From the NCBI GenBank assembly GCA_949280095.1, contig CASDHD010000027.1:1-13378 (forward strand): a stretch of 13,378 nt of DNA, read 5' to 3'. This DNA comes from an uncultured Bacilli bacterium. Its GTDB lineage: Bacteria; Bacillota_I; Bacilli_A; RF39; UBA660. Below the pieces are notes generated by a model. It was not told where the DNA came from. It saw only the letters and a list, made by a program, of their open reading frames with translations, and made no database searches. Positions within the stretch are counted from its first letter, which is position 1, and every line of letters starts with the position of its first letter. The position numbers and the translations under genes were made by a program. Of this stretch, positions 1 through 5,725 are shown in pieces.

Positions 1-90
1 TATTCACATTTTTCATCTTTTTTCTTGTCAAGATTTTTTTCCACGGAAACTCAAATATACAATAAAGTTTTCTTACATTTTCATTCAGGA

Positions 91-180
91 TAATTTATAA
101 CTCGCGCCACCTGAGAGCGACTAACATTTCGCGTTTGGAATAATTTATAACCCGCGCCATCCAAGAGCGGCTAACATTTT
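91..180. repeat. Two-copy 50-bp-period repeat with a hairpin
   Basis: Positions 91-130 and 141-180 align without gaps with 34 of 40 identical bases, a period of exactly 50 bp. Each copy starts TAATTTATAAC, contains a short inverted repeat and ends CTAACATTT. In copy 1 the arms are TCGC (102-105) and GCGA (117-120). In copy 2 they are CCGC (152-155) and GCGG (167-170). The outer pair therefore changed on both sides (T:A to C:G), which suggests selection for base pairing. All differences inside the hairpin are transitions. The sequence before copy 1 (ACATTTTCATTCAGGA) resembles the link between the copies, so a decayed further unit is possible. The function is unknown. Confidence 0.6.
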
Positions 181-189
181 CTTGTTAAA

Positions 190-205
190 GCAATTTTTTA
201 ATTGC
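190..205 (-). terminator. Weak candidate terminator hairpin after murE
   Basis: GCAATT (190-195) and AATTGC (200-205) form a perfect 6-bp stem with a 4-base loop. On the minus strand it is followed by TTTAAC, a poor T-tract. It lies about 100 bases past the murE stop and is the only hairpin of this form there. The stem is AT-rich and the call is tentative. Confidence 0.25.
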
Positions 206-305
206 ATTCATACTATACTATATTTTATCCAAAAAGTCAATTTCTTTAGCATTCACAATATAGTAAGAGCCAAAACAGACAATAATATCTATTTTGTATT
301 TAATA

Positions 306-1688
306 TTATATGCAAGAATTACAAAAATATTGATTAATATTCTCTAATACAACCTCTTTGTCACTGAAACGATGTTTTTCTTTACCAATGATTTGATAAT
401 CTTCGTGTCCTTTTCCTAAAATCATTAAAATGTCGTTTTCTTCTAAAAGCTCAATACCTTTTTTTATAGCTTCTTCACGATTATAAATTACTTCATAGTT
501 GTCTTTGTTTAATCCTTCTAAAATATCGTTCATAATTTGATGTTCATCTTCTGTTCTTGGGTTGTCATTTGTAAATATAACGTAATCAGAATGTTCTAAT
601 GCCGCCCTCCCCATAAGTGGCCTTTTTGTTCTATCGCGATCTCCTCCACAGCCAATAATGGTTATAATTCTGCCTTTTTTATATTCTTCAGCACTTTTTA
701 AAACATTCACAACTGCATCTGGTGTGTGGGCATAATCAATAAATATACTGTTGGTTTTATAGTCTATTTTTTCCATGCGCCCATTTGGAGCAGAAATCTC
801 TTCGGCAAGTTTTAATATTTCTTCGATTGAGAAACCTAATTTGTGAACCAAAAGAGTTGCTGTTAAAAAATTATAAACATTATATCTTCCTACCATTTTT
901 ATCGACGTTTCATATTCATGATTTTCATAAGAAAATTTAAATTTAGTATCTAAATGAGAAAATTCCATAGAATTTATCATGCAACTACCATTTGTTGTAC
1001 TAATGAAGATGTTGTTATTTTGAGTGTTGGCAAAATTGCTTGCATATTCGTCATCTCCGTTAAGAATAGCTATTTTATCATTACGGGTTAGAGAAAATAA
1101 TTTTTTCTTGGCATTGCAGTATTTTTCCATCGTTTCGTGGTAATCTAAATGATCTTGAGTTAAGTTCGTGAAAGCAACGCAATCAAATTCTAAACCATAT
1201 ATTCTATTTTTGTCTAAAGCGTGACTGCTTACTTCCATGACTACTGTATCACAACCATTTTCTTTGGCTTCAAGAAACATTTCATATAAAAGATCTGTAT
1301 CGGGTGTTGTGTTATTTAATTCTTTTTTTTGATCTTTATAATAAAAACCAATCGTTCCAATATAAGCAGGATTGCGTCCTAATTTTTTGAGCATTTGATA
1401 AACTAGAAAACATATTGTAGTTTTACCATTTGTACCAGTTACTCCGATTAGTTTCATGTCTTTAATTTTGGGATAATAGTTTTCGTATAAATATTCATCT
1501 AAGTATGTTCTTGTGTTTTCTACAATCTCTGTTTCAACAGAATAATTTCCTTCTTCGCATATAATTTTGGTAGCTCCATTTTCGATTGCTTGACTAATAT
1601 AATCGTGACCATCTCTTGCTACATTACGTATAGCAATAAAAGTATCGCCAGGTTTAACTTTCCTAGAGTCTGTTTTTAAATCTATCAT
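306..1688 (-). CDS. murE: UDP-N-acetylmuramyl-tripeptide synthetase MurE, probably meso-diaminopimelate type
   Basis: Cytoplasmic Mur ligase that adds the third residue of the peptidoglycan stem peptide to UDP-MurNAc-L-Ala-D-Glu using ATP. Visible motifs, numbered from ATG 1688: TDSR substrate loop at 6-9, ATP loop GTNGKTT at 85-91, NTTPD at 126-130, EVSSHAL near 152, NAKKKLF containing the lysine expected to be carbamylated, DYAHTPDA, GCGGDRDRTKRP, DNPR at 375-378 and GKGHEDYQ near the end. DNPR is the family signature for meso-diaminopimelate, where lysine-adding enzymes differ. The reading frame extends to GTG at 1700, but ATG 1688 is preferred: the GAGGG Shine-Dalgarno lies between the two and the -10 box lies just upstream. 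The result is about 460 residues, some 30 shorter than the usual ~490, with the deficit at the N-terminus before TDSR. It appears to have its own promoter. Confidence 0.95.
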   Translation of the reverse strand: MIDLKTDSRKVKPGDTFIAIRNVARDGHDYISQAIENGATKIICEEGNYSVETEIVENTRTYLDEYLYENYYPKIKDMKLIGVTGTNGKTTICFLVYQMLKKLGRNPAYIGTIGFYYKDQKKELNNTTPDTDLLYEMFLEAKENGCDTVVMEVSSHALDKNRIYGLEFDCVAFTNLTQDHLDYHETMEKYCNAKKKLFSLTRNDKIAILNGDDEYASNFANTQNNNIFISTTNGSCMINSMEFSHLDTKFKFSYENHEYETSIKMVGRYNVYNFLTATLLVHKLGFSIEEILKLAEEISAPNGRMEKIDYKTNSIFIDYAHTPDAVVNVLKSAEEYKKGRIITIIGCGGDRDRTKRPLMGRAALEHSDYVIFTNDNPRTEDEHQIMNDILEGLNKDNYEVIYNREEAIKKGIELLEENDILMILGKGHEDYQIIGKEKHRFSDKEVVLENINQYFCNSCI

Positions 1689-1709
1689 AATTTCCCTCAC
1701 TTTTATAAT

Positions 1710-1718
1710 ATTATAGCA
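1710..1718 (-). promoter_or_regulatory. Extended -10 promoter for murE
   Basis: The minus strand reads TGCTATAAT, a perfect extended -10 (TGn-TATAAT), about 22 bases before ATG 1688. No TTGACA -35 is seen. The -35 position falls in the arm of the preceding terminator. The predicted transcript start lies near 1703, leaving a leader of about 15 bases that carries the GAGGG ribosome site. This also argues against a GTG start at 1700. Confidence 0.6.
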
Positions 1719-1739
1719 CAGGCAAATAAAAAGGTGCTA
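1711..1739. repeat. Left copy of a 29/30-bp direct repeat (terminator arm plus -10)
   Basis: This segment matches 4034-4063 at 28 of 30 aligned positions, with one single-base gap and one A/G change, in the same orientation. It covers the -10 element, the T-tract and one arm of the terminator hairpin. Homology stops at the hairpin apex. The two copies bracket the hydrolase gene and the DUF3990 pair. Confidence 0.6.
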
Positions 1740-1756
1740 CCTTTATAGCCCCTTTT
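1728..1756 (-). terminator. Rho-independent terminator of the alpha/beta hydrolase gene
   Basis: On the minus strand AAAAGGGGCTA (1756-1746) pairs with TAGCACCTTTT (1739-1729) across a 6-base loop, with a single mismatch, and runs into a T-rich tract. It sits about 65 bases after the hydrolase stop and directly ahead of the murE promoter. The A and T flanks are symmetrical, so some activity on the plus strand is possible. Confidence 0.6.
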
Positions 1757-1819
1757 AGTCTTATATTGTTAAAAACATAAGATTTATAATTTTAACATAA
1801 GAATTACACATTTATTTTT

Positions 1820-2995
1820 TTACATATGATGATTAGTAGCAGTATCATTTCCTAGTTCTTTTTCTTGAACAATAACACTTCTTATAAAGTCTTTTATGCA
1901 TTCGTTTGTAAAAATGTATGTTCCATCATGATTTTGGGTTACTGTATTATGATCACCTGGAAATCTTTGAAAACTTGCATTTATACCTAAAGAGGAATAT
2001 ATTCTTTCTTGATTTGCAAATCTAACTTGAGGATTTTTACCCAAATAATTATATATTATTTCGATTTCTTCTTGACTGTAAGATTCTTTATATCTTGGTT
2101 GGATTTTTCCATTTCTATCTAAAATAGGAATTACGTTACCATTTTCATCCATGATGGGGACACGACTACCATGTTCTATTATATATCTGCCATCACTATC
2201 AGTTTGGCATTCGTATTCAATCATTGCAGGGTCATTATAATCTTCAGTACCAATATAATATAGTTGTGGTATTTGGCAAAATGCATCATAATCAAAATTT
2301 GGTATATCTGCTATACCTAGTGGATATTGTAATTCTTGATTACCAAGTTCTTTTAAAGGTAAAATCCCTAATCCACTATTTCCACCGCATATACAAGCTT
2401 TTACTAGTTCTGGATGGAGTGCTGTAAAGTAATTTGCAAATTGTGATCCTGCTGAATATCCCTCTGCTATAACCTTGTCATCTACATTAATCCCAATACT
2501 TTTTAAAAAAGTTTTTGCACTTTTTATTATATTTGCCACTTGCGAAGGTAAGTCTTTACATTGTTCTTGGATTTGTTTAATTTCGCTCGTAGATATTTTT
2601 AATTCATCACTTCTTTTCGCATTCTCTTCAATTAATGCTGATATGTCATTTTTAAAAACCTGTCTTCTTAGCGATTGCGTATAATAACCTCTAATCCTTG
2701 GAATTAAAGGAATTAAAACAGGCATATTCAAATCACTGCCAAACCATATACCAGGATTTGGACGCTCATACGTACTTTTCTTTGCAATATCATTTGCTTC
2801 TTCTAGATGAACTGGAACATTATTTCCTGTATTACAACTATGCATTAGAAGAGTTGTATTTTTTTCGCAATTTTTAGGCACAAATATGGAATATCCACAA
2901 TTGTATCCAGATTTAGGATTGGATGGTACTATGTAGGTTACTCCTTCTATTATCATTCCATCTTTTTCAAACTTTATTTCTTTTTGTTCTATCAT
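1820..2995 (-). CDS. Alpha/beta hydrolase (putative esterase), cytoplasmic
   Basis: 391 residues from ATG 2995. The nucleophile elbow GYSAGS puts Ser at 181 after a long helical segment. GTEDYND gives a candidate acid at Asp252, and GDHNTV gives the histidine at 349, in the order expected for an alpha/beta hydrolase triad. The layout recalls the poly(3-hydroxybutyrate) depolymerase/esterase-like branch of the superfamily, but the substrate cannot be read from the sequence. No signal peptide or membrane segment is visible. Between the acid and the histidine lies an insert with three Dx(D/N)G turns (about 266, 283 and 293). An in-frame ATG at 3031 overlaps the -10 box and is rejected; ATG 2995 follows AAAGGA. 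It has its own promoter and terminator and may be a separate accessory gene. Confidence is high for the fold, low for any substrate. Confidence 0.8.
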   Translation of the reverse strand: MIEQKEIKFEKDGMIIEGVTYIVPSNPKSGYNCGYSIFVPKNCEKNTTLLMHSCNTGNNVPVHLEEANDIAKKSTYERPNPGIWFGSDLNMPVLIPLIPRIRGYYTQSLRRQVFKNDISALIEENAKRSDELKISTSEIKQIQEQCKDLPSQVANIIKSAKTFLKSIGINVDDKVIAEGYSAGSQFANYFTALHPELVKACICGGNSGLGILPLKELGNQELQYPLGIADIPNFDYDAFCQIPQLYYIGTEDYNDPAMIEYECQTDSDGRYIIEHGSRVPIMDENGNVIPILDRNGKIQPRYKESYSQEEIEIIYNYLGKNPQVRFANQERIYSSLGINASFQRFPGDHNTVTQNHDGTYIFTNECIKDFIRSVIVQEKELGNDTATNHHM

Positions 2996-3029
2996 AAAAT
3001 TATCATTCCTTTCGTAATTGATAAATAGC

Positions 3030-3038
3030 ATTATAGCA
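3030..3038 (-). promoter_or_regulatory. Extended -10 promoter for the hydrolase gene
   Basis: The minus strand reads TGCTATAAT about 35 bases ahead of ATG 2995, followed by AAAGGA as ribosome site. No -35 box is recognisable. It lies downstream of the DUF3990 partner gene, so the hydrolase can be expressed independently of that pair. Confidence 0.5.
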
Positions 3039-3083
3039 TGTGCAATCTCGCTTTTTTATGTTCTATATTAGCCTCCATTAAGG

Positions 3084-3103
3084 ATGTGCATTCTATCTTC
3101 TTA
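3084..3103. repeat. Left copy of a 20-bp direct repeat flanking the DUF3990 pair
   Basis: 19 of 20 bases match 4124-4143 (single difference: ATGTG versus ATGTT). The right copy spans the stop codon of the P-loop gene at 4133. This left copy lies just after the stop of the partner gene at 3111 and could be a remnant of the same gene end. It is short enough that chance or small-scale duplication remains possible. Confidence 0.45.
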
Positions 3104-3110
3104 GACTATT

Positions 3111-3551
3111 TTAATTTGGCAGAATTTTTCCTTCTTTATAACATGCGTAAATGTATGAAGGATTTTCATAGTACATACTACTATCATAATTATCGATTTT
3201 TAAAATTATCCAAGATGTTAAAACTTCTATCAATGAATTTATGTATTCTAAGTCACTTGGACTATTCATGATAATAAGTCTTTGATAAACCTTCCCTATA
3301 TCCCAATGAGTTGGAATTTTATTTTGAAAATGTTTGACGTAGTTGCCTTGTTTTATATTATACTCTTTTATTATTTCTTCACTTATTTTTTCAATTGGCT
3401 CAACATGTAATATGCTTGCAAGAGAAAAGAGTTTTGTAAGACCATCTTTGCCAATTTTGGTTACGATTTCTTTTTTTGTATCTGTAGTAGTGCGGGCTAT
3501 AAATTCTATTAAACTACACAAATAAAATAAATCATTTTTTTCTTGAGACAT
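3111..3551 (-). CDS. Partner of the DUF3990 protein, putative antitoxin
   Basis: 146 residues, soluble, no signal or membrane segment and no recognisable DNA-binding motif. It begins with a helical segment (LFYLCSLIEFIARTT), then a Lys/Glu-rich helical middle and a C-terminal SMYYENPSYIYACY segment. Its ATG shares one base with the stop of the DUF3990 gene (TAATG), with AAAGGCGG as ribosome site, so the two are translationally coupled. From memory, DUF3990 genes in gut Firmicutes are usually followed by a small gene such as DUF3791 or a ~145-residue protein of this type; no search was possible. The antitoxin role is inferred from coupling, size and partner. A direct role in DNA binding is not evident. 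Confidence 0.6.
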   Translation of the reverse strand: MSQEKNDLFYLCSLIEFIARTTTDTKKEIVTKIGKDGLTKLFSLASILHVEPIEKISEEIIKEYNIKQGNYVKHFQNKIPTHWDIGKVYQRLIIMNSPSDLEYINSLIEVLTSWIILKIDNYDSSMYYENPSYIYACYKEGKILPN

Positions 3552-4012
3552 TATTCTACCGCCTTTGCTTCTAAGAACCGTAAAGTATTAAGAGATACTT
3601 CTGTGCAAAAAGCAATTTGATGTGTAGGATGTTTAAATTTTGCAAGTTCCCAAAACGCTTCCCTTGTTATGATGCCATCTATTAAATCAGAAATATAGTT
3701 GTATACTTGGTCATCGGCCATAGCACCAATAACGATATCATAACAATGTTTTTTTCCATTTCGGCAATCAATTATAAAATCAAGCCATTCTTCGCTCATA
3801 ACTGTAAATTCTTTTATCTTTAAATTTGAATCTTCTTTATATTCATATACATTTATTATAGGTGTCTCATTTTTTTGTGCCCAGCGGCTTGCTTGGTTTT
3901 CTAAAACTGTACAATAAAAACCTACCCCAAAATCTTTATGATACTTTCCTATTATTATTTTAGGTAATTCAATTTTTGTATAACTACCATGATAGACCAC
4001 TTGTTTTGCCAT
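3551..4012 (-). CDS. DUF3990-family protein, putative ADP-ribosyltransferase-like toxin
   Basis: 153 residues, close to full length for the family. Features I recognise as DUF3990: VVYHGS at the N-terminus (His8), KDFGVGFYCT at 26-35, EEWLDFIIDCRNG near 74, the conserved YDIVIGAMADD at 91-101, GIITREAFWEL near 113 and HQIAFCTE at 131-138. The YHG and GFYxT motifs resemble the His and Tyr of the H-Y-E signature of ADP-ribosyltransferase folds, and I recall DUF3990 being placed in that superfamily. Activity and target are unproven. Start ATG 4012 follows GGAGGAA by a few bases, a very strong site, with an extended -10 promoter immediately upstream. It overlaps the next gene by one base. The toxin-first order with a coupled second gene fits a toxin-antitoxin module. 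Confidence 0.75.
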   Translation of the reverse strand: MAKQVVYHGSYTKIELPKIIIGKYHKDFGVGFYCTVLENQASRWAQKNETPIINVYEYKEDSNLKIKEFTVMSEEWLDFIIDCRNGKKHCYDIVIGAMADDQVYNYISDLIDGIITREAFWELAKFKHPTHQIAFCTEVSLNTLRFLEAKAVE

Positions 4013-4032
4013 ACGATTCCTCCATTACTATA

Positions 4033-4041
4033 ATTATAGCA
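4033..4041 (-). promoter_or_regulatory. Extended -10 promoter of the DUF3990 operon
   Basis: The minus strand reads TGCTATAAT about 20 bases ahead of ATG 4012. It starts a very short leader holding the GGAGGAA ribosome site. The -35 region coincides with the terminator of the upstream P-loop gene and shows no TTGACA. The match with the murE promoter region is part of the longer direct repeat. Confidence 0.55.
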
Positions 4042-4063
4042 CAAGGCAGATAAAAAGGTGCTA
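4034..4063. repeat. Right copy of a 29/30-bp direct repeat
   Basis: Counterpart of 1711-1739: -10 box, T-tract and the first arm of the terminator hairpin. Recombination between the copies would remove 2.3 kb (hydrolase, putative antitoxin, putative toxin) and leave a working terminator-promoter junction between the P-loop gene and murE. Confidence 0.6.
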
Positions 4064-4076
4064 AAATTTTAGCACC
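4052..4076 (-). terminator. Strong rho-independent terminator after the P-loop gene pair
   Basis: GGTGCTAAAATTTTAGCACC (4057-4076) is a perfect 20-base palindrome that folds into a stem and, on the minus strand, runs straight into TTTTTA. It lies about 55 bases after the stop of the gene at 4133 and probably ends the comN-relA-dtd-kinase transcript. Confidence 0.85.
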
Positions 4077-4123
4077 CTAATTACACCCAATATTTATTAT
4101 CGAGTTAAATTTTTGATTTTTAT

Positions 4124-4143
4124 ATGTTCATTCTATCTTCTTA
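4124..4143. repeat. Right copy of a 20-bp direct repeat at the P-loop gene end
   Basis: It spans the last codons and stop of the gene at 4133 (Arg-Arg-stop) and matches 3084-3103 at 19 of 20 positions. With the other copy it brackets the DUF3990 pair. Confidence 0.45.
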
Positions 4144-4684
4144 TTATTTCATCTAATAATTCATTCAATATAAAATCTCTATTTTTTCCAGACTGAGTAT
4201 CAATTAAGTTCAAACTATATTTATTACATTCTTCAACTAACAATTGATTTCGTTTATAAAATCTTTCTACACATAAATTTAAATATTCCTCATTTACTTG
4301 TGCAATCCAATCTGTTGGTTTAGCATAATGTATTACATTAAATTTTATTTGCTCCAATCCACAACTCGGATAAGCTAAGAAATAAGTTAACACTTTGTCT
4401 TTATTTTGCAATTTAACAATGTCAGAAGGTAAAAAGTCATACATATCAATTACAGTATTAATTCCCTCAATTTCTGCCTCTTCAATAGATTGGTTAACAA
4501 TATTTTCAAAAAAAGCAAATTTCACTTTATTAGGCAAATCATCCATTTTTATATTTAGCCCTTCTTCAATTGCTTTGTAAATATTATCGAATGATATCCT
4601 GTTATATCCATTTTTAATTAGTTGATATGCTAGCGTACTTTTCCCACTCCTAGCATTACCTCCTAAAATTACTACCTTCGCCAT
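4133..4684 (-). CDS. P-loop nucleoside kinase-like ATPase (second of a pair)
   Basis: 183 residues. The N-terminus is a beta-strand followed by a Walker A loop, GGNARSGKST at 8-17. FDNIYKA near 32 and VIDMYDFLP near 86 are placed like the substrate and Walker B segments of the adenylate-kinase/AAA_33 or zeta-like kinase group. LIDTQSG near the end fits a nucleotide-binding strand. The phosphate acceptor is not apparent; a small-molecule or nucleotide kinase is the general expectation. The start overlaps the end of the preceding P-loop gene by 29 bases in another frame, with GAGGAG about 12 bases ahead, so the two are probably co-translated. It is followed by a strong terminator. Confidence 0.7.
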   Translation of the reverse strand: MAKVVILGGNARSGKSTLAYQLIKNGYNRISFDNIYKAIEEGLNIKMDDLPNKVKFAFFENIVNQSIEEAEIEGINTVIDMYDFLPSDIVKLQNKDKVLTYFLAYPSCGLEQIKFNVIHYAKPTDWIAQVNEEYLNLCVERFYKRNQLLVEECNKYSLNLIDTQSGKNRDFILNELLDEIIRR

Positions 4685-5249
4685 TAAGATTTCTATCTCC
4701 TCTCATTTTAAAACCATTGGTGGAGTCTATATTTAAAATTGTAAATCCATATTGTTCAAAGGAATATACCATTTTTCTATGTTTTTCAACTGCTCTAGGC
4801 AGCCATTCTCTTGTAAAAATTCTTTCATATCTTTCTTTATCTGCTTGAAACCAATCTTTGTTAACAAATCTATAATAATGTAAATCTAAATTATCTATTT
4901 CTAACAAATATATGACTTTGTTTAAATTAGGAAAATGAATGGCGAATTCTTTTAGTGTATTCCCATATTTGTCATTCATGTCATTTGTTTGACCTTTTAT
5001 TAATAAAACAGTATTATCACTTCGTAAAAAATCTGTTATTTTTTCTTTTATTTTTTCTTTTCTAAACCGCTCATTTGCTTCGTCATCAAAAGACGCTATA
5101 TTTGATAATATTGTATTTTCTATTACGTCTATTTTTTCGCTATTTAGTCCCAAATATGTTCTAATATTATTTTTATCGGTTAAAATTTCATTAATTAATG
5201 TGGATTTTCCAGTTGCAGACTCTCCAAATACCCAAATAACATTTTTCAT
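4656..5249 (-). CDS. P-loop ATPase, kinase-like (first of a pair)
   Basis: 197 residues. Walker A is GESATGKST at 9-17, preceded by the strand NVIWVF. TVLLIKGQTND near 80 and NKVIYLLEIDN near 110 are hydrophobic strands typical of the P-loop fold. The middle is rich in charged and aromatic residues (HYYRFVNKDWFQADKERYER), and the end has ILNIDST. It resembles small orphan ATP-binding proteins of gut Firmicutes, but I recognise no named family. GAGGAG lies about 9 bases before ATG. The gap to dtd is only 32 bases without a terminator, so it is probably carried on the relA-dtd transcript, and it overlaps the next kinase-like gene by 29 bases. Whether the pair makes one complex or pathway is inference. 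Confidence 0.65.
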   Translation of the reverse strand: MKNVIWVFGESATGKSTLINEILTDKNNIRTYLGLNSEKIDVIENTILSNIASFDDEANERFRKEKIKEKITDFLRSDNTVLLIKGQTNDMNDKYGNTLKEFAIHFPNLNKVIYLLEIDNLDLHYYRFVNKDWFQADKERYERIFTREWLPRAVEKHRKMVYSFEQYGFTILNIDSTNGFKMRGDRNLNGEGSNFRR

Positions 5250-5281
5250 TCTTATCTACTCCTCTTCTAATTTTTCGTACT

Positions 5282-5725
5282 TTATCTTTCTTTTGAATCT
5301 ATCATAATCGTAATAGGACCATCATTTTGAATAGAAACCAACATATCAGCCCCAAATATACCTGTTTTGGTTTCCGCAAACTTTCTTAATTCCTCATTAA
5401 ACAAATCATAAAGACGAACCGCATCTTCACCTTTCATTGCTTTTATATAGGAAGGACGATTACCTTTTTTGGTGTCGGCATATAAAGTGAATTGACTAAT
5501 TGATAAAATGTTTCCACCTACTTCTAAAATGCTCTTATTCATAATACCATTTTCATCATCAAAGATACGTAAGCCTATTATTTTTCTTACTATATACGAG
5601 ATATCTTCTTCGGTATCGCCATCTGTAAACCCAACTAAGAGTACTAAACCAGCATCTATTTTAGAAACCAATTCATTTTCAATTGAAACACTACTTTTTT
5701 TACTTCTTTGAACAACGACTCTCAT
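5282..5725 (-). CDS. dtd: D-aminoacyl-tRNA deacylase
   Basis: Cytoplasmic homodimeric enzyme that hydrolyses D-amino acids mischarged onto tRNA. The 147 residues are full length for the family. Diagnostic segments are MRVVVQR at the start, SQFTLYAD at 77-84, GNRPSY at 88-93, TGIFGADM at 121-128 and NDGPITI at 134-140, which holds the Gly-cisPro pair that inspects the chirality of the substrate. The ATG shares one base with the relA stop (TAATG), so translation is coupled to relA. The relA-dtd pairing matches the order I recall in Bacillus. Confidence 0.95.
   Translation of the reverse strand: MRVVVQRSKKSSVSIENELVSKIDAGLVLLVGFTDGDTEEDISYIVRKIIGLRIFDDENGIMNKSILEVGGNILSISQFTLYADTKKGNRPSYIKAMKGEDAVRLYDLFNEELRKFAETKTGIFGADMLVSIQNDGPITIMIDSKER

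Larger units (their letters stand above)
1..305. other. Gene-free region downstream of murE
   Basis: No credible coding region is seen on either strand. The stretch contains a two-copy 50-bp-period repeat (91-180), a small AT-rich hairpin (190-205) and otherwise low-complexity AT-rich sequence. The repeat is clearly more GC-rich than its surroundings. The left edge may hold the promoter region of a minus-strand gene outside the window, but only a lone TTGACA-like hexamer (26-31, minus) is visible and its -10 partner is poor. Confidence 0.6.

Noticed and set aside
26..31. TTGACA -35 box on the minus strand near the left edge
   Set aside because: The hexamer 17 bases on is TGTGAA, a poor -10, and the gene it would serve is outside the window.
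91..180. Each repeat copy holds an 11-codon micro-ORF on the minus strand (ATG TTA ... TTA TAA; MLAALGWRGL and MLVALRWREL)
   Set aside because: No ribosome site precedes either ATG, and both bases that changed in a paired way alter amino acids (Ala/Val and Gly/Glu). This fits selection on base pairing better than on a peptide.
91..180. CRISPR array
   Set aside because: Only two units with a 10-bp link, far too short for a spacer, and no cas gene is present.
1689..1700. GTG 1700 as murE start
   Set aside because: It lies inside the ribosome site for ATG 1688 and at the predicted transcript start.
2996..3031. ATG 3031 as start of the hydrolase
   Set aside because: It overlaps the TATAAT box, so it would not be in the transcript; ATG 2995 has AAAGGA.
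2224..3525. Plus-strand open frames opposite the hydrolase and the DUF3990 partner gene
   Set aside because: They are low-complexity shadows without ribosome sites or family resemblance; the minus-strand proteins have clear motifs.
1711..4143. Transposon or integrase-borne element
   Set aside because: No transposase, integrase or inverted terminal repeats are seen; only short direct repeats support insertion.
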